64,000 nt of DNA, from positions 14,674,883-14,738,882 of the forward strand of contig JAJEKV010000036.1 of NCBI GenBank assembly GCA_021234155.1, given 5' to 3'. The translations under genes were made by a program, and so were the position numbers. Below, in pieces: positions 34,724 through 46,028 of this stretch; positions within the stretch are counted from its first letter, which is position 1, and every line of letters starts with the position of its first letter. This stretch comes from Isoetes taiwanensis (taxonomy: Eukaryota > Streptophyta > Lycopodiopsida > Isoetales > Isoetaceae). The notes under the pieces are model-generated. The model worked only from the letters and a program-made list of their open reading frames with translations, was not told the origin of the DNA and did no database searches.

Positions 34724-37700
34724 AATAGAATAGAATAGGTTTTAAGCGTCCACGGAGACCAATTGGCCTATGGGACCCAAACAAAAAGAAGCGACAAGCA
34801 TATTCTTGGCGAGTTAAAAAACCCCACCCGAAGGGTTTTGAGGAAAAACCTTGCGATAATAAGCCTGGCGGCACACTAATACAATTACATAGGGACAGTT
34901 CAATGCGGATCCGTAGGACACAAGCGAGTCCGTGCATCCATAACCTCACGGAGGTATGACCCCCAAAAAACCAGCGGCCGTATAATAAGCGATGCAACGG
35001 CTGGCGGGGCACTAATGTCGAACATATAAACTCGGATATGGGCAAATCTTTGGCCAGTGCGGAGGGCATGACATTCATCCTCAATCAGCGCCACAGTGGC
35101 AACAACGTAAAGCCTTTGCTCCCGTGCTTCACGAGCCCGCCATACTGTTTCAATCGCGGGCGATGTGCCCGTCTTGAATGGAAGCTATAAGCTGCGTTTC
35201 TTCATGGGTAGCTGGGTGTACAAATGCTTGGTGGGGGCCTCTTGTGAGCCTAAAGATTGACTTCTTCTGGCGATAGTGTGCCAGCTTAACGTAATGTCGA
35301 GCCTCTGCATCCCGCGGCTTAGAAGGAAAGTAGCATCAAGGTATAGTTTAAGTGCCTCGCGATCTTTCTTTGTCGACACGGACACATCTGTTTTACTTTG
35401 CACCCGGTGAGAACCGAGCACCTTGTCTTTCAGGAGTTCGGTGGAGACCCATTCGCGTGGCCAAAGCAAAGGCGGGGCAAAGCGTGTATCCAACCATAGC
35501 GACCACCTTTTGGAAGTAAGCGATATGGCGTTCCAATGCACCCATTGAAGGGGTAAGAAAGCTGTCTCTGGAGTAGGATCTGATGCAGGCTGTGGACTTC
35601 ACCCGGGGCCGTGCCAGAAGGCCTATACACTTGCTTTCGAGGTCATTCAGGTGTTGAGGGATATCAGGACCCCAAACTTCTGCCCCATACAAAGGGCCGG
35701 CTCAACCAAGGCGAAACAAATGTGACTGGTGACCCCGGGCATACAACTCTGCCTTGTGGTATTTGTTACGCATGGCATATAGTGCTTTCCAACCCTTGTT
35801 GACCCATGGCGATAGCGCATCCCAATGGGTGGTAGTTGAGAACTCAATCCCCAAGTACTTGTAGGTCCGAGCCACCTCTACCTCTTGCCCCCAGTAAAGT
35901 GAATGTGGGAAGCCTTGGCTGGCGGGATGATACAACTAGCGGCACCCTAGTTTTGGCCAAGTTAACTTCGCATGCGATGAATTGGCAAAAGTGTCAAGAG
36001 CATCCAGTGGCGTTGCATGTCCTCTGGGCATAGGCCGCGAGGTTGACATCGTCGGCATATATGAGTTGCGGATTGTGTGATGCATGATATGTGCGCGCAC
36101 CTCCATGCTTAGAGAGCCAATCTTCCAACCGATCAATGTCTGAGGCCAAAGGTGTGGGGGAGAGGGCAACCCTCGCGCGACTCAATGCTCGCAGTCACCG
36201 GAACATCTTTGCTGATGTGATCTACGGCTTCGAGCATGCCTCGTCACGACCTATATCGCATTACGCAAGTCCGGGGGTCCCCGTTTGCGCTTAATCTGTC
36301 CCATAGCTTATTGCGAGGCGTAATGAATGCCTTTGCAAAATCCCGCGAAACAGGCCGATCACCGAGTTCTGGCGGCGATTCACGCTATCTTCAATCAATG
36401 TGCGCAGAGTGAAGATATGATCAATGGTGGAATATGCGGGCGAAAACCTGCTGTGTAGGCTCACACCTCAGTTTCCTCACGCCCATATTGTCACCAATTT
36501 GCTCAAGGATGCCCGACCAAGCGATTTTGCAAAGAGAGAGCTGACCATAATAGTGCGTAGTTGGCCGGGACATTGAGGTCCCCTTTTGTATATGGGCACT
36601 ACTCTACTAGTGGTCCATTCGTAGGGAAGCCTTCTCATAATGCTTTTATTGAACAATCGCGCGTGAGAGAATGGCACCATGTGGAGGCCCGACCCATTTC
36701 GGAAGCTGCTTTTGCATGCCATCTAAATCTGGCCCTTCCCATTAGCTAAAATTTTGTAGGCCCATGATGACATCCCCTCCTGGTGATAACGAGCCATGCC
36801 TATCTGTGGAGGGGCCCGGTGGTGCCCCCCCGGAGTCATCACGGTATTTGCAAAATCTTTGTACCCATTGCTCAGAGGTGATGTTCCACATGGGCTGTGC
36901 GGGCTTGCTCAAGACCCTTCTCGGGGAATAATCACGGGGTGCGGTCGAGGAGACCAAACATCATTCTTCGATGCTCTGCGAGGTATCACGGCCTTCTTGT
37001 TCTTGAGAAAGCGGTATTGGTGGCGGCTGTGGGCGAGAGATGGGATCGATGACTTGCGGGTGTCGTTTGAGCTCAGGCACTCATCATCAAACCATCATTT
37101 GCGGGGAAGGTGGTGGTGTATGCGAGGCTTACGTGGCGTGGGGAGATTCGCGGCGATCCCGCGGATCATGCTCAGCGGTGGGCATAGGTCCTGCCGCGGT
37201 TAAGTAGTCGGTAGCGGTGGGGCACCCGGTGTGTTAAGCCGTAGGTGCAGGGAGCTTCCCGGGAGATGCATGAGCGAGGGGGCGGTGGTCGAGTCTACTT
37301 CCCCGTCAGGTATGCACGTCCCGGAAAAATGAGTAACCGTGTGCAGACCCGTTCCTCAACCGGCGGATAATCCACCACCTTTGGAGCCGCCCCTTGGTTC
37401 TCTCCTGTCTACAAGTCGGGCTGGAAGATGGCCATTGCACCAACCCATTACAAAGATAACCGGTCAAAGATACTACCCGGAAGAATAAAGAATTGCCATA
37501 GCGCGAAATATGGATGTCATCCGATATCCTTGACCAAGCCACCTCTGCGGGGTTCAAAGCGCAAGGCGTCCTCTGCCGGGGCTCAAATTTGGAACTGCTT
37601 TCGGCTCTGTCGTGCATTAAAGTCGCCAAGCAACATAACCACCTTGCCTTGTTTGTCTTTGTATGTCATCATATAGATGGACATAAGGCTCCAATCGATC

Positions 37701-37990
37701 CACATCTGAATGAGTGTCATAAAAGAGTTGCTCTCGGCATGTGGAAAGTAGCATGCTATGACATTTTGAATATATAGATGAGGTTCAATACTAGACATCT
37801 CCAATCATTGTGTTGCAAACAATAAAAACGTGTCACCTCTAACCTTGAATTCACCGAATGCGTAATGCGGATGTGGGAATCTGGTGCAATATGAACATTA
37901 TGTTATGGTGTGTTTCCACATGTTGTTGTTCCATCTACAAAAGCAGAGTTGTTCATGTAGCCTCGGAGCTTCTTACTAGCATGGCTAACA
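34724..37990 (-). mobile_element. LINE pseudogene, family 2 (endonuclease plus reverse transcriptase)
   Basis: Read on the minus strand the domains are in LINE order. An endonuclease comes first (VVMLLGDFNAR near 37,645-37,610; NGLVQWPSSSPTCRQE near 37,450-37,400). The reverse transcriptase follows: LPYEWTTSRVVPIYKRG near 36,630-36,580, then SPTPLASDIDRLEDWLSKHG near 36,160-36,100, and the catalytic box QLIYADDVNLAAY near 36,070-36,030. The C-terminal part includes YKYLGIEFST near 35,850 and YGAEVWGPDIP near 35,690-35,655. The 3' end carries an (AATAGA)n tail at 34,724-34,739. Frames change many times, so it is dead. The 5' limit is approximate. The microsatellite tail rather than poly-A suggests an RTE-like or related clade, but I did not place it. 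Confidence 0.88.
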
Positions 37991-38285
37991 TCAACAACGA
38001 CTACAGTTAGGACGGCTTTTCAAGCGGCTAGAGGAAACTGTTACAGTTATAGAATGGGGTGAAGTGGTTGTTTTTGTAAGGGAAAGGCAGGCTCTTAGGT
38101 GGCACATGAACCTGGCCTGCGTATTGCTTCTTAGTGAATTCAGACATCTGAACCACCTTGGTAGGAGGCATGCACAAGCATTGAATATCAAAACTAATTA
38201 AATAGCTTTTTGATTTTCGTAGGCGGACTTCCATGGAGTGCATTGAGCATTATATGTTCTTTGCAAAATCTGAAAAAATGGCCCG
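37991..38285. other. Unassigned sequence next to LINE start
   Basis: An antisense frame (38,191-37,991) is open but not recognised. Possibly the LINE 5' end or unrelated flank. Confidence 0.3.
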
Positions 38286-38790
38286 GGAAAAGGGGGGGGA
38301 AGGGGGAGGTAAAAGAAAGGTGGTCTCCCATTTTTCCCTTCTATTTCTTCCTCTCCCCTCCCTTTTCCTTTCTCGCTTCCCATTGTCCCCTTCTATTTCT
38401 TCCTCTCCCCTCCCTTTTCCTTTTCTCTTTCCCTATTCTTTTTCCTATACCCTATTTCCCTTCCTTTTTTTCCCACCCTTTCCCCCTTCTCATTTTCCTC
38501 GTGCCTTTTTTCCTTCCTTTTCCTCCTTTGTTCTTTTCCCGTTCCCTTTCCCTTTCCATTTTCCCATGCCTTCCCTTTTTCTCACTCTTTCCCTCCTCCT
38601 TTTTTGTTCACTTCTCTTTTCGACCTTCTCTCTTCCTCTTTTTCCATGCTCTTTTTTCCTTCTGCCTCCCTTTCTCTTTTCCCATCCTTCCCCTCCTCCA
38701 TTTTCCCAGTTTCCTTTTTTTGCATCCTCCTCTTCTTCCCCCCTTCTTTTCCTTTTCTCATGCCCTTTTCATTTCTCCCGATATTTGTTT
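38286..38790. repeat. Purine then polypyrimidine low-complexity tract
   Basis: About 40 purine-rich bases (GGGAAAAGGGGGGG and on) are followed by about 450 bases that are almost all C and T with TTTCC and CCCTT units. The long open frames on the plus strand here (Phe/Pro/Ser/Leu only) are composition artefacts. It resembles the purine tract at 21,528-21,740 in inverse orientation. Confidence 0.85.
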
Positions 38791-38828
38791 TTCGGATGTT
38801 ATGTTATGGTGAGCCACCATATTTTGTG

Positions 38829-39044
38829 ATGCCATGTGCTTATATTTTATGCGCTTCCGCAGCTAGTAGATCCCGAGGGAGACGGGACGAATGACACGTC
38901 TATTCTTCCATGTCCGGTTCTCGACCACCATCAAGAACCTGATAATAGGTAAAAGGCCTCGTGTTAGCAGTTATGCACTGAAAGGAGGGATGAACTCTAG
39001 TTCTATACATGCGAGGTAGATATCAAAGGCGTGAGGGCGTCACA
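38829..39044 (+). mobile_element. 3' part of an LTR of the 6.2-kb family
   Basis: ATATTTTATGCGCTTCCGCA, GATCCCGAGGGAGACGGGAC and the GTCACA end match 6,933-7,101. It is directly followed by CAACAGAACTAGG of a tRNA-Lys repeat. Confidence 0.8.
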
Positions 39045-39285
39045 CAACAGAACTAGGATGGCAAGTGACATAGTTAAAGCGGATTTAGCGTAATGTACTA
39101 ATGAAATCACTATTCGTACATACTTTCAAAGATATGGATCAAGGAGACTATGCATAGTTGACTTCTCTTGTGGCCAATGTTAGCTTAATTAGAGTGGCAA
39201 CTACAGCATGAATGTGACTTTTTAGATCTTCAAATCCTTATAGGATATCCAATTGAGTTCAACCTAAAAGCTCTGCAATTGCAAC
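39045..39285 (-). repeat. tRNA-Lys repeat segment between LTR pieces
   Basis: Begins inside a tRNA-Lys-like D arm (CAACAGAACTAGGATGG) and runs to GCAATTGCAAC. It shares the same variant bases as 5,992-6,215, and the same LTR junction follows it. Confidence 0.75.
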
Positions 39286-39500
39286 TATGACATGTTTAAC
39301 AAAATTTGGACTTATTCAAATCTAATAGATATACTTCAAAGATGTCATGATAAGATTATATGTATTTTTAACTCTTACTGATTTTAAAAAACTGTTCAAT
39401 TCATTACTATAGTATAAAATTGCTTTCTAATCTAAATTTTCACTTCTAATCTATTTAGAACTAAATTTACATCTAAGATAAATAAGGAAGAAAATTTAGA
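39286..39500 (+). mobile_element. 5' part of an LTR of the 6.2-kb family
   Basis: TATGACATG, ACAAAATTTGGACTTATT and GATATACTTCAAAGATGTCA match 6,216 onwards (first base pair changed, TG to TA). The LTR is cut at about 39,500 where the array resumes. Confidence 0.8.
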
Positions 39501-39708
39501 AGCATAAGCAGTTCGCATTGAACTCGAAGAAATCCAACCTGAGATTAGCATTCTTATTGTACTTCCTTTGAAGGAGACCAACTCAGCAATAACAGCTTTT
39601 GAATGAGGGATTCTGACGCTCTAATATCTCCCAATAAGCTTGAACAACTTGATTGTGTGTATTAAAGTGCTTTAAATTAAACATACAGATATCAAATCCA
39701 TATGTAAT

Positions 39709-39779
39709 CGCCATTAGGGGGATTCGAACCCCTTGATCACAAGCTTGAACGCAATCTACCAACTGAGCTAGAACGATAA
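39709..39779 (-). pseudogene. tRNA-Lys-like pseudo-tRNA (copy 10)
   Basis: Minus strand CTAGCTCAGTTGGTAGATTGC and B box GGGTTCGAATCCC; the anticodon arm is mutated. Confidence 0.7.
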
Positions 39780-39929
39780 CATGCAAATGAGTAATTAAAA
39801 TTTCCCATAATTTTACTTATGGCTTATGTGATATAAGACAGAATCAGTGATAATACTACTATGGTATAAAATAATAAAGTTTGTGGAATATATGAGATCA
39901 TTGGATGATAACATCAATGAGCATTTTTA

Positions 39930-40000
39930 GCCCAAGGGCTCAAACTCCCGACCACAAGGTTAGGAGCCTTGCGCTCTACCAAGTCAATTAAGATGGAAGT
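39930..40000 (-). pseudogene. tRNA-Lys-like pseudo-tRNA (copy 11)
   Basis: Minus strand GTAGAGCGCAAGGCTCCTAA and GGGAGTTTGAGCCC are readable; the D arm is damaged. Confidence 0.6.
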
Positions 40001-40701
40001 GACATAGTCAAAGCAAATTTTACATAATGTGCTATTGAAAGCACTATTTGTACATACTTTTAAAGATATAGATCAAGGAGACTACACATAGTAAACTTCT
40101 CGTGTAGGCAACATTAGCTTAATTAGAGTGGCAACTACAGCACATATGTGACTTTTTAGATCTCCAAGTCCTTATAGGGATATCCAATGGAGTTCAACCT
40201 AAAAGCTATACAATTGCAACTTGATCCATATTTAGATCAATACACAGTTCCAATTGCCTTACAATCACGTTTTTCCTCGTATGGGCCATAATCTATAAGA
40301 AGCCTAATTATCATGAGACGTTCACTATAGACTCGAAGGAGTCTAGAGAAAACATTCTAGTACTTTCTTTGAAGGAATCCAACTTGGCTTAAACAACCTT
40401 GTAGTGCTTCCTAACCCAATTCCTAAAGGTGATTGTCTCTTCTAATGCACAACAAAAGTACATATATGAGTACTTTGTAAGAAGCCCAATTAGCATGAGT
40501 AGTTCATATCGAACTAGAAGAAATCCAACCTGAGATTCGCATTCTTCTTTGTACTTCCTTGGAAGGAGACCAAGTTGGCAGTAGCAGCCTCTGAGTGAGG
40601 GATTCCGAAGCTCGAATGTCTCCCAACAAGCAATGAACAACTTGAGTGTTTGTATTAAGGTGCTTGAAATTAAACTTACGAACATCAAGTCTATATGTAA
40701 T

Positions 40702-40776
40702 CGCCATCTGAGGGATTCTAACCCTTGACCACAAGGTTAAAAGCCTTGCGCTCTACCAATTGAACTAGAACGGCAA
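40702..40776 (-). pseudogene. tRNA-Lys-like pseudo-tRNA (copy 12)
   Basis: Minus strand CTAGTTCAATTGGTAGAGCG and AAGGCTTTTAACCTTG (anticodon position reads TTT) with a weak B box. Confidence 0.7.
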
Positions 40777-41125
40777 CATGCAAATGAGTAATTAAAGTTT
40801 CCCATAATTTTACTTATAGCTTATGTAATATAAGATAGAATTAGTGGTAATATACTATTATGATATAAAACAACGAAGTTTTGTGCAATATATAAGATCA
40901 TTGGATGATAACTTAGTTAAAGCGGATTTAGTGTAATGTACTAATGAAAGTAATATTTGTACATACTTTCAAAGATATTGATCAAAGAGACTAGGCATAA
41001 TACACTTCTCTTGTGGCCAACGTTAGCTTAATTAGAGTAGCAACTATAGCACGCATGTGACTTTTTAGATCTTCAAGTCTTTATAGAATATCCAATTGAG
41101 TTCAATCTAAAAGCTCTACAATTGC

Positions 41126-44100
41126 AATTGAGTGATGGCAAGTTTAGTTTGATTTTGCTTGTTGCTTTCCTATTCTATAACTTACTACTAAAATTAATTA
41201 AATGCGTCTTTTTCTGGACCATGCTGATGCCCATGCCTTTGGAGATGCTTGTAGAGAATGGTTTCCAGGAGGAGGTGAATTGGAGAGTCTTCAAAGGAGG
41301 TCTTCTGAGCTCTGCCTTCTGTTATAAAACCTTTATTGCAAATGGTCAAGCATCTTTGATGTTATGGATTTAAATATAATGGATCTACAGTTCGACATGA
41401 CAAGCCATGAAGATGCAAAGGGCTGATCATTTCATTTGATTATCTTTTTCTTGATGTCTTGAGCATGAATGTACTAGAAGAGGACTTTTGATCGGAAGAC
41501 ATCGCCGTTCAGCTGAAAGCACTCTGATAACTGAACTCTACCTCTATTTTTTTTTCCGGTTTTACTATTTTATTAGCTCAAAAACATTTGTGAAGCGGAA
41601 ACATACATGGGTTTTGAGTTGTGATGATCAGCCTATGTTTGCCTTAATTTCTGATACTTAGAGAGCTGATTTTACATGGTTTGAAAGAGAGAATCTAAAT
41701 TACATGTTGCGTACTTAATCTATGACCTTGAAATCAAGTTGATGATTTTGTAATAATCGTGTAATATTTGAGCGTGGATTTCTTCTAAAAAAAGCACTCC
41801 CATCTAAATACACGGGAAAAATTTCTACTAATTCTTGTCCTTAACTATATAAATGCACTTTGACATTAACTTTGCTGCCATTTGCATATTCGAAATGAGT
41901 TTTCTCTTTGAGATAACGACTCGAATACTACTCTTGGCTTTATGAAATGATGTTTGCCATTTCGAAGAACAAATACATGACATGCAAACTGTATTCTAGC
42001 CTAGGTGCTGACTCCGTATCATAAACAATAGCAGTAAGAATAATATTCCCTTTCCAAATCTATAGATGTTCCCATCTTCATCATTTGGATTTTATATTTA
42101 AAAACTTCCACCTTGAGATCATCAAGTTTTTGTAATGAAATAAGCTTAAACGGTTTCTATCTACATTCTCACATACGTATGCCCCTATGTCACATATGGA
42201 ATTGCCATTATCATTTATATTGTCAATTACCAGCCTTCATCAAAAGCCTATAGACATTCATCCCTATACATATGCCTAGATCATCGGCCACACTACAATA
42301 CTGGCTAGGGCAGGGATCTCTATTCCTAGAATGGTTTACATGCGTGCAATGATATTAGTTGTAGGACACATAACTCTACATATATCGCCCCTATATATGC
42401 CAGGCATCACGTGAATTACACTAAAATATCTTCTTCAACACGATGCTTGCATATAACAAGACACAAGTTACGATCATGGTGAGTTTATTGTTGTCTTAGA
42501 ACTGCACATGAATATTGTCTGAATCATATGAAAGATTGATTTACAAACTCATTTTGATTATAATCATTTTGACTACCAAGTTATGTTTATACTCCATTCC
42601 ACACTCCATTACAATCTATTGCTTTCATTTTAGCCCATCTATGCACTCCATTACATTCGCGTATTCCATCTGCCCATGATTAACACATGTTTTTAGTAAG
42701 TTATGCTTTTGCAGCATTTATGTGTTAGACCTGGATGCATTCGCAAAAATCTGCATGTGATTTTTGTAAAAGGCATAAAGAAGAAAATTGAACCGTTTGT
42801 CTGCCGCAGCTATTGGAGATATGGGTATGGCTATTGTGAAAAAGGGTAAGCCTGATCTTCGTAAGAAAGTTATGCCTACTATTGTTGTTTGTCAATGCAA
42901 ACCTTGGAGGAGAAAAAAATGCAATTTTGTATATTTTGAAGGTAAGCTAGATTCGATCTAGCAAATTTGCAGAATACTTGTTGCAAGTTTTGCAATGGCA
43001 GAGAATGGAGTTTCCAAAAACCTAAAGTTTGATTTATAGGCCCTTTTTTTTTAACAACACGATCTTTGGATTTGCGACGCTTTTGGTTGATATTTCGACA
43101 ATTTCTTCCATTCCACGCGGCCTTGATCGGAGGACTTGCACCATGCTAGTTTCTTCTAGAAACTATTTTCTCTAGGGAACAGGATATTTCTGCTGGGGAC
43201 TGGATACTCGAAGTAGGTAGTAGAGAACTCTCCCTTTAGACCGTGGGTGCTTGAAGTGTGTCTAAAAAAAAACCTAATTTAGGTGCTTGGTTTCGATTCC
43301 AGATTAACCTGCAGGCATCTGAGGGAGGGAGGCACTGCAGAAAAGGCTTTCTGGTTTTGGAACACTCACATAGATACATACATTAGAGCTGATATCAACT
43401 CACAAAAGCAATAGACAGAATACGAATGTGAGTTCTTAAGCTTCCATGGCTAGAGCCATCATCACATTAACTCTGTGAAAATATCCTTCTACGGTAATGA
43501 TGATAGACCTGATAAGGCATAACTCAAAGCTGCTTCACATGGTGCAAATAAGAGAGCTATGTTCCTTTTCCTATATTGTTGTTCATAGCGAAATAGAAGT
43601 AGCCATATCACTAGAAAACATAGTGCAGGGCTAGGAAACTATCATTTACCATAAACTTAATGTGTCATAAAGTAGAACTAATTTAAATGTGCTTCGAGTG
43701 GCTTTTAATATGTTTCACAACTTCAAAAAAATTCCTTTTTATGGAAATCCCTTCATTTTGAAATTACTGAGTTGCTTCGTCTGTTCTTTTTTCTTGCATC
43801 AAGATTGAGCATGGAATTTGATCATCATTACTTGCAAGTTTGACGCTTGCCCTCTATAGCAAAATGTAGCTGGTTTCTCAAGCATTATCTTGTTGCTGCA
43901 ACTGGGATCATATAGCTCTTAGTATTGGACTCTAGATGAACAATCTTCCTTGTTATCTTCTTTATTTCGGGTTCTTTGGATGACGATGCATTTTAATTCT
44001 TGCCTCCGCCATAGTTGCCTATGCCTAGCTTAGGCATACATCTAGGACGTGTTGCAATTTGGATCTAACTTTGTTTCATTCATGAGCTCATATTGGAGAG

Positions 44101-44182
44101 GGATTACTTGTCTCGTCCAGTAGACACCAATGTCTCCAGCTACTGGGATTATTTATTTGAGAATTGAGCTCTTCCAATGATT
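41126..44182. other. Intergenic DNA, mostly without recognisable genes
   Basis: About 3 kb between the last tRNA-Lys repeat and the PPR relic. Apart from a 41-codon frame at 41,202-41,327 there is nothing protein-like that I trust. The sequence is AT-rich and non-repetitive within the window, unlike the transposon-filled part to the left. Confidence 0.5.
41202..41327 (+). other. Possible small coding exon, 41 codons
   Basis: A frame from ATG to TAA reads MRLFLDHADAHAFGDACREW and continues with Gly, Glu and Arg-rich residues. Its codon choice is more protein-like than the longer overlapping 83-codon frame, which is hydrophobic at the start. It could be the last exon of a gene whose other exons are missing, since it directly abuts the repeat array. 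The family is unknown. Confidence 0.25.
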
Positions 44183-44700
44183 TTAGCCACTGGGATTATT
44201 TGTTCCGAGGTTGAGCTCTCTAATATACAATTGTTTGCTTCTTCTAACTTTCACATGCACTAAGCAATGATCTCCATGCTTCTTCAAACTTCTTTGCCTC
44301 GTATAAGCACCCGAATCATGTAAGGAGATCACAAAAGTGATCCAATTGCCCTGAAATAAACCCAGTTTGAATGTAATAGTGTCTGGCTTTTCTTGCATGT
44401 CCTAGAAACAACATAGAACCATTTTGCCATCTCCTCTCCAAGTTAGCACCCTTTTCAATTTGATCTTGTCGAATATTTGGAATGACTTTGCAACTGCATC
44501 ACATTTGGCATACATATCTATTATCTTTTCTGGAAGATCTCGGCATGTATTTGCCGACCTATGTTCAGAATTAGCATGGTTCCACAAGTTACAAACAAAT
44601 GAGATAGCATTTGAAAATACTCATTGCTCATAGCATTCCAACACTTCCAAACCAAGTTTGCATTCAGCATACCACATTGAGTACAAGGTTGTTTCTGTAA
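44183..44700 (-). pseudogene. PPR protein pseudogene fragment
   Basis: The minus-strand frame 44,587-44,402 contains DMYAKCDAVAKSFQIFDK followed by LTW. This matches the plant PPR repeat consensus (MYAKCG, FD, SW), which marks RNA-binding pentatricopeptide proteins of plastids and mitochondria. A following frame (44,398-44,183) starts MQEKPDTITF, the beginning of the next repeat. It then diverges but keeps GAYTRQRSLKKHGDHCLVH. Upstream, FSNAISFVC near 44,625 looks like the preceding repeat. Only about two repeats remain, with a stop and frameshifts, so it is a relic. Sequence between 44,701 and 45,283 holds nothing recognisable. Confidence 0.8.
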
Positions 44701-45283
44701 TAAACTCTAGATTTTTAAATCTTTCATCTTGATTCAAGTATCGAGTAAAAATTTTTTGCTTCTTTGGCTAGGAGAAATTATAAATGATGCACCAGAACCT
44801 TCAGTCGTAAGAAGTGGTCTTCTAGATTAAAATATATTCTTAACATATTATTGAATCTATCCTTATTAAACAGGTGAATGGAAAGCCCATTTGTAGAACT
44901 GAAATATAGATTGTATTCTTAACTTATATGAGAACACAACTTCTCCATTCGTCTTCGTAAAAGAAAGGAAGTTGATTTGGACTTCACTCGACAAACTTGC
45001 GAAGTGGTATGTAGCAACAAAAACAAATGGTACGTTTGCTAGAGACAAAATGACACTCTACAAAAGAGGCAAGCAGGCAAAGTAGCAATCCATAAAGGAG
45101 ATCGTTTAGCCTATGCATAGATCACTTGTCTCTTTAATGTGGCGAAGTAGATTGCAAGAAAAATAGACGAATTGTTTCTAATTTAGAGAAAAATAAAATT
45201 TAACATCATCAAACAAACTTCTGGACAACCAATCTAAATGCCTAGCTTACTCATTACCACAACCTTCTGGAGTGCCTTTTCTA

Positions 45284-45445
45284 GTTTTTTTATTTTTTTA
45301 TTTTTATTTTTATTTTTATTTTTATTTTTATTTTTATTTTTATTTTTATTTTTATTTTTATTTTTATTTTTATTTTTATTTTTATTTTTATTTTTATTTT
45401 TATTTTTATTTTTATTTTTATTTTTATTTTTATTTTTATTTTTAT
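45284..45445. repeat. (ATTTTT)n hexanucleotide microsatellite
   Basis: About 160 bp of almost perfect ATTTTT units. Long frames over it (Phe-Leu, Phe-Tyr, or Lys-Asn repeats) are artefacts. Confidence 0.97.
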
Positions 45446-46028
45446 GTGACCCAATGAAAATGATTAAAATATAAAACACCATCATAGTGGAAAATCACTC
45501 TTGAAAGGCTCCGGGTAAGCTTTAGCCAAACTAACTAAATGACGGAGAGACTACTGACAATTAGGCCTAGATTCCACTCCGGTGGAGATTAGAGGTGGAT
45601 AAACCTGAGAGCTCCACGGCAGCAAGAAATTCTGATTTTGGCATTCCACTATAGTCCAAAAATTTCCGATGTGGCACCCAAAATTAGTGATTTAACTCCA
45701 GGGCAAGTTCCCCTGGCAGTTTTTGTTACCACCTTCAAGAATCAGTCACACAAGCAGATCATAGTGTTCTTAGGAAGCTTGCCGAAGGTGTAGTGGAATC
45801 GTGAGTCTGGAATTTAGCATGGAAGTTAGAATAAAAAAGAAAAAGTGACATTCTCGTAGTGGGATCGGGGCCTTAATTTAAGTTTTAGCAATTTGCTGAC
45901 ATGGATAATTAGCTAGCCTAATGTGGCAATTTTTGTTTTTCAAATTGTCTCCATTAGTGGAGCCGCCCTAAAATGGTTAAAGAATGCGATAATTTTGCAG
46001 TGGCTGCGTATTTTAGGGTTTGAAGATT
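45446..46028 (+). promoter_or_regulatory. Upstream region and 5' leader of the EAPP gene
   Basis: No separate gene is seen here. Close to the ATG lies TTTTAGGGTTTGAAG, whose AGGGTTT matches the telo-box common in leaders and promoters of plant growth and cell-cycle genes. No strong TATA box is seen near the expected start, which would suit a housekeeping promoter. Confidence 0.4.

Larger units (their letters stand above)
39501..41125 (-). repeat. Array block E of the tRNA-Lys repeat
   Basis: About one and a half units on the minus strand. The GAGTGGCAACTACAGCA segment recurs at about 39,190, 40,123 and 41,032. In the last unit about 100 bp holding the second tRNA-like sequence are missing (GGATGATAAC joins TTAGTTAAAGCGG near 40,911). 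Confidence 0.8.

Noticed and set aside
38210-38894. Three overlapping plus-strand frames of 96-200 codons
   Set aside because: They lie on a C/T low-complexity tract and encode only Phe, Pro, Ser and Leu; frame openness follows from the lack of A.
45234-45485. Lys-Asn and Phe-Leu repeat proteins
   Set aside because: Pure translation of the ATTTTT microsatellite.
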